Below are positions 35,398-44,189 of a stretch of DNA of 64,000 nt, in pieces. Source of the stretch: Paenibacillus sacheonensis (GTDB lineage: Bacteria > Bacillota > Bacilli > Paenibacillales > Paenibacillaceae); the NCBI RefSeq assembly GCF_009909195.1, contig NZ_JAAAMU010000002.1, positions 62,001 through 126,000 on the forward strand, in the 5' to 3' direction. The notes beneath the pieces are model-generated. The model made no database searches. It saw only the letters and a program-made list of their open reading frames with translations, and was not told where the DNA came from. Within the stretch, counting starts at the first letter, position 1; each line of letters opens with the position of its first letter. The translations under genes and the position numbers were made by a program.

Positions 35398-36264
35398 TCA
35401 TGGCAGCTCGGGCTCGTGGCCCTGCTGTTCCTTGTCCATGAGCCGTTTGAGCTTCGACTCCGTCGGCGAGTCGGGCGCGGGCGTATAGATGCTGCATCTC
35501 AGATCGTTGTTGCCCTGCAGCTGAAGCGAGGTTAGATGGAACAGCATCTTGCCTGCCTTGGCATGACGAAATTCGATCAGCACCTCCGGCGCCGCGCTTA
35601 CCCGGCTTTTCTCCCAGAGCGGATTAAAGTCCGGGTAGGCGGCGATCATATCTCGCAGGAACGAATCATACCAGTCGTCATCGACGTATTGGCCGTAATA
35701 GGCGCGGAAGATGGCGAGGAACCCGCTGACGAAATGCTCCCAGTTGCCGGCGAGGCGGCGGAATTCCTTGCGTTCGAACAGCAGGGCGATCATATTGCGC
35801 CGCTGTTCCGGAATCAGCTCGAAATCCATGAACACATGCGCGGCGGCTTCGTTCCAGCCGACGATATGGCAGTGCCTGTCGGAGATGATCGTCGGGCATG
35901 TTCGCAGCTCGTCCAGAATCCGGCGCAAAGGCGGATTGATACGGGCGGTTTCTTCGCGGAGCGCGGTGGTGCCGGCGCCTGTTTCGAGCGCGAGGGCGAA
36001 CAAATATTTGCGTTCGTCGGGATCGAGGCGAAGCGCGGAAGAGACGGCTTCGAGCACGGAAGCGGACACCTTGATGTCGCGGCCCTGCTCCAGCCACGTA
36101 TACCAGGTCGGGCTGACGCCGGCGAGCTGCGCGACCTCTTCGCGGCGCAGTCCGGGCGTCCTGCGGCGAGGACCGGGCGCCAGTCCCGCTTCTTCCGGCG
36201 TCCGCTTGGCGCGCTGAGCCATCAAGAAACTGGAGAGGGCTTTCAATCTCGCATGTTGATTCAT
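35398..36264 (-). CDS. XRE-type regulator with MmyB-like ligand-binding domain
   Basis: 288 residues. The N-terminal helix-turn-helix domain reads RTPGLRREEVAQLAGVSPTWYTWLEQGRDIKVSASVLEAVSSAL. The C-terminal MmyB-like domain (about 110-270) contains the fold that binds fatty acids or similar ligands in related proteins (WNEAAAHVFMDFELIPEQRRNM). ATG 36264 has AGGAGT 6 bases upstream; the frame extends upstream without support. It is divergent from a stand-alone fabF gene, which suggests it regulates that gene in response to a lipid-like ligand. Confidence 0.9.
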   Translation of the reverse strand: MNQHARLKALSSFLMAQRAKRTPEEAGLAPGPRRRTPGLRREEVAQLAGVSPTWYTWLEQGRDIKVSASVLEAVSSALRLDPDERKYLFALALETGAGTTALREETARINPPLRRILDELRTCPTIISDRHCHIVGWNEAAAHVFMDFELIPEQRRNMIALLFERKEFRRLAGNWEHFVSGFLAIFRAYYGQYVDDDWYDSFLRDMIAAYPDFNPLWEKSRVSAAPEVLIEFRHAKAGKMLFHLTSLQLQGNNDLRCSIYTPAPDSPTESKLKRLMDKEQQGHEPELP

Positions 36265-36332
36265 GGACAGACTCCTATCATTCGGTATGACGTGCTTATT
36301 CGCATGGCTTGCTGCGGATATCGTGGTGGTGT

Positions 36333-36374
36333 TAGTAATTATACTAGGATAAACGCCAACTTGTAATAGGATAA
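36333..36374. promoter_or_regulatory. Putative operator between the MmyB-type regulator and fabF
   Basis: TAGTA-ATTA-TACTA (36333-36346) overlaps a minus-strand TATAAT (36343-36338). Two direct copies of TAGGATAA (36345-36352, 36367-36374) are 22 bases apart, about two helical turns. The arrangement suits autoregulation plus control of the divergent gene. Confidence 0.4.
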
Positions 36375-36423
36375 CATGTATGGCAACATAGCACCACAAG
36401 GGTAGTTCAAGGAGGAGAAAGAG

Positions 36424-37671
36424 ATGGAGAAGGTTGTCATTACGGGCATGGGCGTCATATCCCCGCTCGGCAACGATGTTCATGCGTACTGGGAGGCTTT
36501 GAAGCGGGGAGCATCCGGCGTTGCCGCGATCGATCGTTTCGATGTGTCCAACCAAAAGGCTCGCATTGCGGGGCTCGTCAAGGATTTCGATGCCGAAGCG
36601 TTATTTGGCAAGAAGGAAGCAAGGCGCATGGACCGCTTTTGCCAGTATGCGCTTGCGGCGGCCGATCAGGCCTGGACAGATGCCGGTCTCGGCGCTGCGG
36701 ACATCGATGCCGAGCGCGTCGGCGTCTACGTCGGTTCCGGCATCGGAGGCTTGGAAACGCTGCTCGCGCAAGATGCGGTTCTTGCCGGCAGGGGACCCGA
36801 CCGCGTCAGTCCGACGCTTGTCCCGATGATGATCGCCAACATGGCTGCGGCGATGATCAGCATCCGATACGGGCTGCACGGCCCGACGCTTGCGCCGGTT
36901 ACGGCCTGCTCGGTCGGCAATACGGCGATCGGCGAAGCTTACCGCTTGATACGCCATGGTTATGCGGATGTCGTCATCGCCGGCGGGACGGAAGCGGCGG
37001 TGAACGAGATTTCGCTCGCCAGCTTCGGGAACGCAACGGCGTTGTCGACGCGCAATGAGGAACCCGCCAAGGCCAGCCGGCCGTTCGACAGCGGGCGCGA
37101 CGGGTTCGTCATCGCGGAGGGCGCGGGCATTCTGGTGCTGGAGTCCGAGTCGCATGCCCGCAAGCGGAAGGCGCGGATGCACGGCGAAATTATCGGCTAC
37201 GGCGCGAGCTCCGATGCTTATCATATGGTAGCGACGCATCCCGAGGGCTTCGGACCTTACTTGGCCATGAAGGCGGCATTGAAAGAAGCGGGAATCGGCG
37301 AGGATCAAGTGGACGTCATCTTCGCTCATGCGACGAGCACGGAGATCGGCGATCTGTCGGAGACGCGGGCGATCAAGCGGACGTTCGGCGACAAGGCTTC
37401 CGGGATTCCGGTAACGGCGGTGAAATCGATGACCGGGCATATGCTCGGCGCCGCAGGCGGCACGCAGGCCGTCGCGCTTGCGAAGAGCCTGCAGGAAGGC
37501 ATCATTCCTCCGACCATCAATCTTGACCGGCCCGACCCCGAATGCGATCTTGATTACGTGCCGCATGAGGCAAGGCGCGCGGAGCTCTCGATCGGCATAA
37601 GCAACTCCTTCGGCTTCGGCGGTCACAACGCGGTTATCGTGGTCAAAGCGGTTGACTCGTCCCAAGCGTGA
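36424..37671 (+). CDS. fabF: Beta-ketoacyl-ACP synthase II (FabF-type)
   Basis: 415 residues, normal for FabF. The Cys-His-His triad is visible: Cys in VTACSVGNTAIGEAYR (near residue 162), His in FAHATSTEIGD (near 302) and His in SMTGHMLGAAGG (near 338), with the C-terminal GFGGHNAVI. It condenses malonyl-ACP with an acyl-ACP in fatty-acid chain elongation. AAGGAGG precedes the ATG. The gene has no acpP or fabG neighbour and the residues around Cys (CSVG) and the first His (HATS) deviate from the common CATG and HGTS, so it may be a second, specialised copy rather than the housekeeping enzyme. Confidence 0.85.
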   Translation: MEKVVITGMGVISPLGNDVHAYWEALKRGASGVAAIDRFDVSNQKARIAGLVKDFDAEALFGKKEARRMDRFCQYALAAADQAWTDAGLGAADIDAERVGVYVGSGIGGLETLLAQDAVLAGRGPDRVSPTLVPMMIANMAAAMISIRYGLHGPTLAPVTACSVGNTAIGEAYRLIRHGYADVVIAGGTEAAVNEISLASFGNATALSTRNEEPAKASRPFDSGRDGFVIAEGAGILVLESESHARKRKARMHGEIIGYGASSDAYHMVATHPEGFGPYLAMKAALKEAGIGEDQVDVIFAHATSTEIGDLSETRAIKRTFGDKASGIPVTAVKSMTGHMLGAAGGTQAVALAKSLQEGIIPPTINLDRPDPECDLDYVPHEARRAELSIGISNSFGFGGHNAVIVVKAVDSSQA

Positions 37672-37695
37672 AGGGTACCATAGAAGAACAAGCCA

Positions 37696-37724
37696 AAGCC
37701 GGAGCGGAATGCTCGCGGCTTTTT
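37696..37724 (+). terminator. Intrinsic terminator after fabF
   Basis: AAGCCGGAGC (37696-37705) pairs with GCTCGCGGCTT (37711-37721, one bulged G), followed by T residues. Confidence 0.7.
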
Positions 37725-37888
37725 CGATCGATGAGCGGGCGGAGGATTCCGCATGTATCCTTTCTATTACAAGAGGCGGGAGCCCGCGGCATCTTCCCCT
37801 TTCTAATGAGGCGAAATTCCGCGCTTTTCATTCGACGGCTGGCGTCCTTCGTCCATTTATCATCCGCATCTGTTAAGGAGAGCGCTGC

Positions 37889-38902
37889 ATGTTGGGAATT
37901 CGAGTAATCAAGACCGCGATTGCCGCGCTGGGAGCGCTGTATACCGCATATTATCTGGGACTGAATCCGGCGCTGTCGGCCGGACTGCTCGCGATCCTCG
38001 GCGTCGAGGTGACTCGGCTGCGGGGGCTGAAGAGCGCGTTCACGCGGTTCATGGCTTCGGTGATCGGCCTCTTCTTCGCTTCGGTCCTGTTCATGACATT
38101 CGGCTTTCATCTCTGGACGATTTCCATTTTCATCTTGCTCGCGTTTCCGATTCTCTCCCGCGCCGGCTTGAAGGACGGCATCGCTACGAGCTCCGTCATC
38201 GTCTTCCATGTCTACGCCCGGGAAGAAGTGACGCTTTCGCTCATCGGCAATGAGGTCATGCTGCTGCTTACGGGGCTGGGCTGGGCGACCCTCATTAATT
38301 TGATCTACATGCCGAAGGATCAGCATATATTGGTAGAGCTCCGGCATAAGACGGAAGAGAATTTCGCCATCATTTTCCGCACGCTCGCAAGAACGCTTCG
38401 CGATCCGTCCTTCGTCTGGGGCGGCGAGGAGCTGCTCTTCGCGGGCCGCGCGATCGAAGAAGGCATCCGCCGCGCGGAGATCAGCCGGGAGAACCGGATT
38501 TGGCAGCATGGGAACGACTATCGCCGCTACTGGTCCCGCTATTTCGATATGCGGCAGCAGCAGCTGGAAGCGATCGGGACTATGCTGGGTCAGCTCGCCT
38601 TCGTCTACGAGAAGCTGCCTCAGGGCGAATTGACCGCCGAGCTGTTCGATCATCTATCCGGCGACGTAAAGTCGGAGGTGTACGAAGGCGGCGTGGAAGA
38701 ACGGATCAAGACGCTGGAAGGGCGTTTTCGGGCGATGCCGCTTCCGGCGACCCGCGACGAGTTCGAGATGAGAGCCGCTTTGCTGCATCTGCTGCTGGAG
38801 CTGAAGCGGTATCTGGCGATCGCCAAACGGCTCAAAAAGCAAAAAGACAGCCTGAAGACTGCCTCCGAACGCGGAATCGTCAAGGCCGATACGAGCGAAT
38901 AG
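37889..38902 (+). CDS. Aromatic acid exporter (FUSC/ArAE, DUF939-type) membrane protein
   Basis: 337 residues: four N-terminal membrane helices (AIAALGALYTAYYLGLNPAL, FMASVIGLFFASVLFMTFGF and two more), then a soluble, mostly helical C-terminal domain (about 145-337). This matches the Gram-positive ArAE_1 family, related to AaeB/FUSC proteins that may export aromatic acids. The opening GIRVIKTAIAA is typical. AAGGAG lies 8 bases before the ATG. Substrate unknown. Confidence 0.85.
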   Translation: MLGIRVIKTAIAALGALYTAYYLGLNPALSAGLLAILGVEVTRLRGLKSAFTRFMASVIGLFFASVLFMTFGFHLWTISIFILLAFPILSRAGLKDGIATSSVIVFHVYAREEVTLSLIGNEVMLLLTGLGWATLINLIYMPKDQHILVELRHKTEENFAIIFRTLARTLRDPSFVWGGEELLFAGRAIEEGIRRAEISRENRIWQHGNDYRRYWSRYFDMRQQQLEAIGTMLGQLAFVYEKLPQGELTAELFDHLSGDVKSEVYEGGVEERIKTLEGRFRAMPLPATRDEFEMRAALLHLLLELKRYLAIAKRLKKQKDSLKTASERGIVKADTSE

Positions 38903-38977
38903 ACGATAGGGGAAGCGGGCAAAAGCCGTTTCTTCCAAAGCGTCTATAAAATTTGTACAGGTCAAAAAGAAATAGTC

Positions 38978-39005
38978 ACCCTAGACGAATGTCCTGCATA
39001 CACTT
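38978..39005 (+). promoter_or_regulatory. Sigma-K (or sigma-E) type sporulation promoter of cotE
   Basis: CATACACTT (38997-39005) matches the sigma-K -10 CATANNNTA in eight of nine bases, with ACC (38978-38980) 16 bases before it. CATACACT is also a perfect sigma-E -10 octamer, but the -35 for sigma-E is poor. In B. subtilis cotE uses both sigma factors. It lies about 34 bases before the start codon. Confidence 0.55.
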
Positions 39006-39038
39006 TAATTGAATGATTGTATGGAGGAGGTTAGATCG

Positions 39039-39593
39039 ATGGCTTATGCAGATAAACAGCTTAAGGCTAGAGAAATAATTACCAAAGCTGTCTGCGGGAA
39101 AGGACGTAAATTTTCCACAGTAACCCACAACGTAACGCCGCCTCATCATCCCACTAGCATACTGGGCGCGTGGATTATCAATCATCAATACGAGGCGGTC
39201 CGTTCCGGAGACGGGATCGAGGTTATCGGTACTTACGATATCAACATTTGGTATTCTTACAACAAAAACTCCCAAACCGACGTAGCAAAAGAAACGCTGT
39301 CTTACGTTGAGCATGTGCCGCTTTCCTATCTGGATCCGAAGCACCGGGCTTCGACCGAGGAAGTGTCTGCGGAGTCGACGCAAGAGCCAAATTGTATCGA
39401 GGCCAACATTTCGTCCAGCGGTTCCGGCGTCGTCCTTCGCGTGGAGCGCGAATTCGCGGTGGAACTGGTAGCCGAGACGAAAATCTGGGTAGCGACGCTG
39501 CCTGGCGGCTCCGAAGACGGGAAAGATTACGAGTACGGAGACGACGGCGACTTCGAGGATTTGGATCCGGAGCTGCTCGACGACGAACTGTAA
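39039..39593 (+). CDS. cotE: Spore coat morphogenetic protein CotE
   Basis: 184 residues, the CotE length. The N-terminal AREIITKAVCGKGRKFSTVTHNVTPPHHPTSILGAWIINHQYEA is the conserved CotE core, followed by GTYDINIWYSYNKNSQTDVAKETLSYVE and an acidic C-terminus (YEYGDDGDFEDLDPELLDDEL) typical of the family. CotE assembles the outer coat on the forespore. The ATG 39039 has GGAGGAGG 8 bases upstream. The promoter-like elements just upstream fit mother-cell expression. Confidence 0.95.
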   Translation: MAYADKQLKAREIITKAVCGKGRKFSTVTHNVTPPHHPTSILGAWIINHQYEAVRSGDGIEVIGTYDINIWYSYNKNSQTDVAKETLSYVEHVPLSYLDPKHRASTEEVSAESTQEPNCIEANISSSGSGVVLRVEREFAVELVAETKIWVATLPGGSEDGKDYEYGDDGDFEDLDPELLDDEL

Positions 39594-39645
39594 TTTTCGC
39601 GGGTTACAGGTCTGATGTATCGTATGCGCAAGCAGGGAAAGATTC

Positions 39646-39669
39646 GAGGGCGAGAGCCCTCTTTTTTTT
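39646..39669 (+). terminator. Intrinsic terminator after cotE
   Basis: GAGGGC (39646-39651) and GCCCTC (39656-39661), loop GAGA, then eight T residues. Confidence 0.92.
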
Positions 39670-39729
39670 CCAAAAATATGCGCATGCGGAAGAGGCCGGG
39701 AAATCGAACGGGGGACGGAGGGTTGGCTT

Positions 39730-41133
39730 GTGGCGGGCAGCGTGTGGCTGTGGGATGGAAAAGCGTGCCGGCTGAGCGCCGGCGGAGTCAAGCCGGGAGA
39801 CGCAGGCGCCGGTCCGGCTGACGGAGATGCCGTCATCATAGCCGGGGAATCTTCACTGGGACGAGTCGATAGCAGCGCTTGCGGCGGCCGCGTTCTGGTC
39901 TTGAACGGGGGCGCCGCGGCGTTCAGCGCTTGGACGCGGGACCAAATCGATCGCCGGCTGCGCCGATCCGGCGCTGCCGTGCTTGCGCCGGAACGGAAGG
40001 CGATTCGCCGATTCGACGTCTCGATGTTTCATTTGCTGCCCCTTGCGGTGGAGAAGCTGCTGGCCGGGGGACGAGCTCCGGATGCAGCCGGAGGAACTGC
40101 CGAACGAGCGGCGGCAATGCCGGAAGAAGACGCGCGCTACAGGCCGATCGTGCGATTGGCTGCGCGAGCCTTGCATGCCTGCGGCCTCGATAACGGCATC
40201 GTCGAGATCGCGGACGACGGGAGCGGGAAGTGCTTCGTCGCGGCCGTCCGGCTCCCGTCATCGACCGCGTACCGCGCCGGTATTTGGCGGCAAGCGGCGG
40301 CTGCGCTGGCGGCGGAGCTGCATGCAGCCGAGCTTGCAAGAAACGCGGGGTCGGCTCCGGGTATTTTGCTCGGCGCCGACCCCGAGTTCGTGCTGCTCGC
40401 GCAGAACGGCCGCATCGTATCCGCCGCGCGCTATTTGGCAGACGGGCACGGAGCCGGCTGCGACGCGGTCCTGGTCGGCGGCGCGGTCAAGCATCCGATC
40501 GCGGAGCTGCGTCCGGCGCCTTCGCCGACGCCGGACGGCTTGGCGCGGAATCTGCGCCGGCTGCTGCGGGATGCGGCGCGCCGGATTCCCGACCAGCCGC
40601 CGCTTCGCTGGGCGGCGGGCGGAATGCCGGCCGCGGGCTTCGCGCTCGGCGGCCACATTCACTTAAGCGGGGTGCCGCTGACCGGCCGGCTGCTGAGGCA
40701 GTTGGACAGCTACGTGGCGTTCCCGCTCGCGATGATCGAGTCGCCGTCCGAGCGGGCAAGGCGCCCTCGCTACGGCGCGCTCGGCGATTTTCGCCTGCAG
40801 CCGCACGGAGGCTTCGAATACCGGACGCTGCCGAGCTGGCTGGCGTCGCCGCTGGCCGCGAAAGCGGCTTTCGCGCTGGCGCTGCTCTGCGCGCGCGAGA
40901 GCGAGGCGCTCGGGTATTTGCCTTCGGAGGAAGAGCGATATATCGAGGCGTATTACATGGGAGACCGAGAGACGCTTGCCGGGTGTTTGGAACCGTTGGC
41001 AGCGTCAATGGCGGCCGTGCCTTCCTATGCGGAACTTGCCCGGTGGATCGAACCGCTTCTGCGGGCGGTCAGGGAGGGACGGATCTGGGATGCAGCCGGC
41101 GATTTCCGTGCCAAGTGGCGGGTAGACGCCTAG
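39730..41133 (+). CDS. Amidoligase-like (COOH-NH2 ligase family) protein beside cotE
   Basis: 467 residues from GTG (GGAGG upstream). The central LLGADPEFVLLAQNGR (near 214) and FALGGHIHLSGVPL (near 306) are the two signatures of the COOH-NH2 ligase-type amidoligases, an ATP-grasp/glutamine-synthetase-like fold that forms amide bonds; FEYRTLPSWLAS is a third conserved segment. The N-terminal 200 residues are Ala/Gly-rich and match no family known to me. In this group the gene lies between cotE and mutS. A role in cross-linking or modifying spore-coat proteins is inference; no substrate gene is seen. Confidence 0.75.
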   Translation: MAGSVWLWDGKACRLSAGGVKPGDAGAGPADGDAVIIAGESSLGRVDSSACGGRVLVLNGGAAAFSAWTRDQIDRRLRRSGAAVLAPERKAIRRFDVSMFHLLPLAVEKLLAGGRAPDAAGGTAERAAAMPEEDARYRPIVRLAARALHACGLDNGIVEIADDGSGKCFVAAVRLPSSTAYRAGIWRQAAAALAAELHAAELARNAGSAPGILLGADPEFVLLAQNGRIVSAARYLADGHGAGCDAVLVGGAVKHPIAELRPAPSPTPDGLARNLRRLLRDAARRIPDQPPLRWAAGGMPAAGFALGGHIHLSGVPLTGRLLRQLDSYVAFPLAMIESPSERARRPRYGALGDFRLQPHGGFEYRTLPSWLASPLAAKAAFALALLCARESEALGYLPSEEERYIEAYYMGDRETLAGCLEPLAASMAAVPSYAELARWIEPLLRAVREGRIWDAAGDFRAKWRVDA

Positions 41134-41201
41134 ATCGGTCTATCGTCATGTTTATCCCTATGTTCATCTAGAAGTTTATCGTTCCATCCATAGAATGGCC
41201 G

Positions 41202-41226
41202 AAGCGCTCCATGAGGGGGCGCTTTT
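41202..41226 (+). terminator. Intrinsic terminator before mutS
   Basis: AAGCGC (41202-41207) pairs with GCGCTT (41219-41224), with a few T following. A TATAAT at 41231-41236 just after it probably belongs to the mutS promoter, though no good -35 is seen. Confidence 0.7.
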
Positions 41227-41283
41227 CTGCTATAATGGAGCTCTGGTGTTTAACGCACGATCATTAACCATAGGAGGGGCCGC

Positions 41284-44124
41284 ATGTCTGCTTATACCCC
41301 GATGATTCAACAATATTTGGCGATCAAGGAGGGCGCGCGTGACGCGATCCTCTTCTTCCGCCTGGGCGACTTTTATGAAATGTTTTTCGATGACGCGATC
41401 CATGCGTCGCGCGAGCTGGAGATTACGCTGACCGGACGCGAGGGCGGCGGAGAGAAGAAGATTCCGATGTGCGGCGTGCCCTATCATGCGGCAGAAGGCT
41501 ACGTCGCAAGGCTGATCGAGAAAGGCTTCAAGGTTGCGATCTGCGAGCAGGTAGAGGATCCTTCGGCGGCCAAAGGCGTCGTCCGGCGCGAAATCATACG
41601 CGTCGTGACGCCGGGCACCGTCATGGAGTCGAAGTCGCTAGCCGAGAAGGCGAACAATTTCATCGTGTCTGTATCGGAGCTCGAAGGCGTCTACGGCGTG
41701 GCTGCCTGCGATCTGACGACGGGCGAGCTGTACGTCACTTCCTTCGCGGCGGCTGCCGAGTCGCTGGCCGATGAGATCAACGTCTATCATCCGGCGGAAA
41801 TCGTCGGCGACGCTTCCGTTCTTGGGCTGCTGCGCGAAACTTCGGCGGGCTGGAATCGTCCCGTTCTGTTCACGGACCGCGTACCGATGGCGGAGGAGAT
41901 GCTCCGGCAGCAGTTCGGCCAATTGGAGCTGGCCGCGCTGGCGCCGGCGCGGCATCGGGCGGTCAGCCTGCTTACGGGCTATCTGGACGAGACGCAGAAG
42001 CGTTCGCTCGGCCATGTGCGCCGAATTTCGGTCTACGAGCCGAATCAATTCATGGTGCTGGATCCGTTCACGCGCCGCAACCTGGAATTGACGGAAACGG
42101 TGCGGGACCGCAGCAAGAAGGGCACGCTGCTCTGGCTGCTCGACCGGACGCGGACATCGATGGGCGCGCGACTGCTGCGCAGATGGATCGACAAGCCGCT
42201 GCTGTCGAAGACGATGATCGACGAACGGCTCGAGGCGGTAGAGAAGCTGTACCTCAGCTTCATTCTCAGGGACGAGCTACGGCGGGAGCTGAACGAAATC
42301 TATGACTTGGAGCGGCTTGTCGGCCGAGTCGCTTACGGAAGCGCGAACGGTCGGGATCTTAACGCGCTCAAGACGTCGCTGCAGCATGTGCCGGCGCTCA
42401 CGGCGTTGTGCGCGGAATCGGATTCGTCCACGCTCCGCAAGCTGGTCGCCGGCGTGGACGGCTGCGCGGACCTGGCGGCGATGATCGAGACGGTCATCGT
42501 GGACGAGCCGCCGGTATCCGTTCGCGACGGCGGACTCATCCGCACGGGCTACGATGGTCACCTGGACGAGCTGCGCGAAGCCAGCGTGAACGGGAAGAAA
42601 TGGCTCGCGGAGCTGGAGCGCAGGGAAAGGGAAGCGACCGGCATCAAGTCGCTCAAGATCGGCTACAACAAAGTGTTCGGTTACTACTTGGAAGTGTCCA
42701 AGGCGAACATCGGCAGCCTGCCGGAAGGACGGTACGAACGGAAGCAGACGCTGACGAACGCGGAACGCTACGTCACGCCGGAGCTGAAGGAGAAAGAGGC
42801 GCTTATTCTCGAGGCCGAGGAGAAGATGGTCGACCTGGAGTACGGCATTTTCATCGAGCTCCGCGACCATCTGACCGCGCATCTGCATCGCCTGCAGAAG
42901 CTGGCCGAAGTCATCGCCGCGCTGGACGTCTATCAATCTCTCGCGACGGTCAGCGGCGAGCAGCGCTACGTGAAGCCGAACGTGACGGAGAGCTATGACT
43001 TCGTCGTCGCGGAAGGCCGTCATCCCGTCGTGGAGGCGGTCATGGAGGGGTCGGCGTTCATCGCGAACGAGACGAAGCTCGAGAAGGCCGATTCGTCGAT
43101 GCTGCTCATCACCGGACCGAACATGGCGGGTAAGAGTACCTATATGCGCCAGGTGGCCCTCATCAGCATCATGGCGCAGATCGGCTGCTTCGTGCCGGCC
43201 AAGCAGGCGGAGGTGCCGCTCATCGACCGCATCTTTACGCGCATCGGCGCCGCGGACGATCTCATCGGCGGCCAAAGCACGTTCATGGTGGAGATGAAAG
43301 ACATTCAGATCATGACGGAGAAGGCGACCGCGCAGAGCCTCGTCATCATTGACGAACTTGGCCGTGGCACGTCGACGGGCGAAGGCATGGCAATCGCGCA
43401 GGCGGTCATCGAGTTCGTCCATCACGAGGTGGGCTGCAAGGCGCTCGTATCGACGCATTTCCATGAGCTGGCCCATCTGGGCGATTCGCTCCCGCATCTG
43501 GCGAACGCCTGCATGGCCGTTCAAGAGACCGGAGATAACGTCACGTTCCTCCGCAAGCTCGTGCCGGGAGCTGCCGGCAGCAGCTACGGCATCTATTGCG
43601 CGCAGCTGGCCGGACTTCCGAGCAGCATCATCGGCCGCGCGTACTCGCTATTGGAAGTGCACGCCCGTCATGAAGCGGCTGCCGCTGCCTCGGAGCTTCC
43701 TTTTGCCCCGAGTTCGGCAGGGAAAGATGCGCAGGGAGCGGCATCCGCGTCCGCGGCGAAGCATGCAAGCGAGGGTATCCGATTTGGAACAGCTTATGCC
43801 GCCGCCGAGAAGTCGGCTGTCTATGCCGCTCCAGCCGCGGAAGCGCCTGCAGCCGGTTCACCTGCGACGGGTGCCGGACTTACAGGGGAACCTGCCTCGC
43901 CTTCAGCTGCTGCAGCGACTGCATCCGAATTCGTGCAGCTGTCGATATTCGAGGAGCCTGCACCCGTCGCCGCGGCTTCGGAATCGGGCAAATTGCGCAA
44001 AGCTTCTCCGCGCGCCGAACAACTGGCCGAGCAGCTTCGCAAGCTTGATCTGTTCAACTTGACTCCGATGCAGGCCATGCAATGGATCAATGACATGAAG
44101 CTGAAGCTGAGCGAAGAGAAATAA
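41284..44124 (+). CDS. mutS: DNA mismatch repair protein MutS
   Basis: 946 residues. The N-terminal mismatch-recognition domain has FFRLGDFYEMFFDDA (F-x-E motif), and the ATPase has Walker A GPNMAGKSTYMRQ (near 611), Walker B VIIDELGRGTSTGEG and STHFHELAHL. The protein is about 80-100 residues longer than usual because of an Ala/Pro-rich, low-complexity stretch (about 799-895) between the ATPase and the conserved C-terminal tetramerisation helix region (LDLFNLTPMQAMQWINDM). MutS scans DNA for mispairs and recruits MutL, encoded 65 bases downstream. Confidence 0.97.
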   Translation: MSAYTPMIQQYLAIKEGARDAILFFRLGDFYEMFFDDAIHASRELEITLTGREGGGEKKIPMCGVPYHAAEGYVARLIEKGFKVAICEQVEDPSAAKGVVRREIIRVVTPGTVMESKSLAEKANNFIVSVSELEGVYGVAACDLTTGELYVTSFAAAAESLADEINVYHPAEIVGDASVLGLLRETSAGWNRPVLFTDRVPMAEEMLRQQFGQLELAALAPARHRAVSLLTGYLDETQKRSLGHVRRISVYEPNQFMVLDPFTRRNLELTETVRDRSKKGTLLWLLDRTRTSMGARLLRRWIDKPLLSKTMIDERLEAVEKLYLSFILRDELRRELNEIYDLERLVGRVAYGSANGRDLNALKTSLQHVPALTALCAESDSSTLRKLVAGVDGCADLAAMIETVIVDEPPVSVRDGGLIRTGYDGHLDELREASVNGKKWLAELERREREATGIKSLKIGYNKVFGYYLEVSKANIGSLPEGRYERKQTLTNAERYVTPELKEKEALILEAEEKMVDLEYGIFIELRDHLTAHLHRLQKLAEVIAALDVYQSLATVSGEQRYVKPNVTESYDFVVAEGRHPVVEAVMEGSAFIANETKLEKADSSMLLITGPNMAGKSTYMRQVALISIMAQIGCFVPAKQAEVPLIDRIFTRIGAADDLIGGQSTFMVEMKDIQIMTEKATAQSLVIIDELGRGTSTGEGMAIAQAVIEFVHHEVGCKALVSTHFHELAHLGDSLPHLANACMAVQETGDNVTFLRKLVPGAAGSSYGIYCAQLAGLPSSIIGRAYSLLEVHARHEAAAAASELPFAPSSAGKDAQGAASASAAKHASEGIRFGTAYAAAEKSAVYAAPAAEAPAAGSPATGAGLTGEPASPSAAAATASEFVQLSIFEEPAPVAAASESGKLRKASPRAEQLAEQLRKLDLFNLTPMQAMQWINDMKLKLSEEK

Positions 44125-44189
44125 GCACGCTGCTACCCGCGCAGGTGTTCACATAATCCATGGATTGTAAAAAAAGGAGGTTCGGCAAC

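Noticed and set aside
36265-36555. Upstream extension of the MmyB-type regulator
   Set aside because: The helix-turn-helix begins just after ATG 36264, which has AGGAGT; the extension would cover the divergent promoter region and enter fabF.
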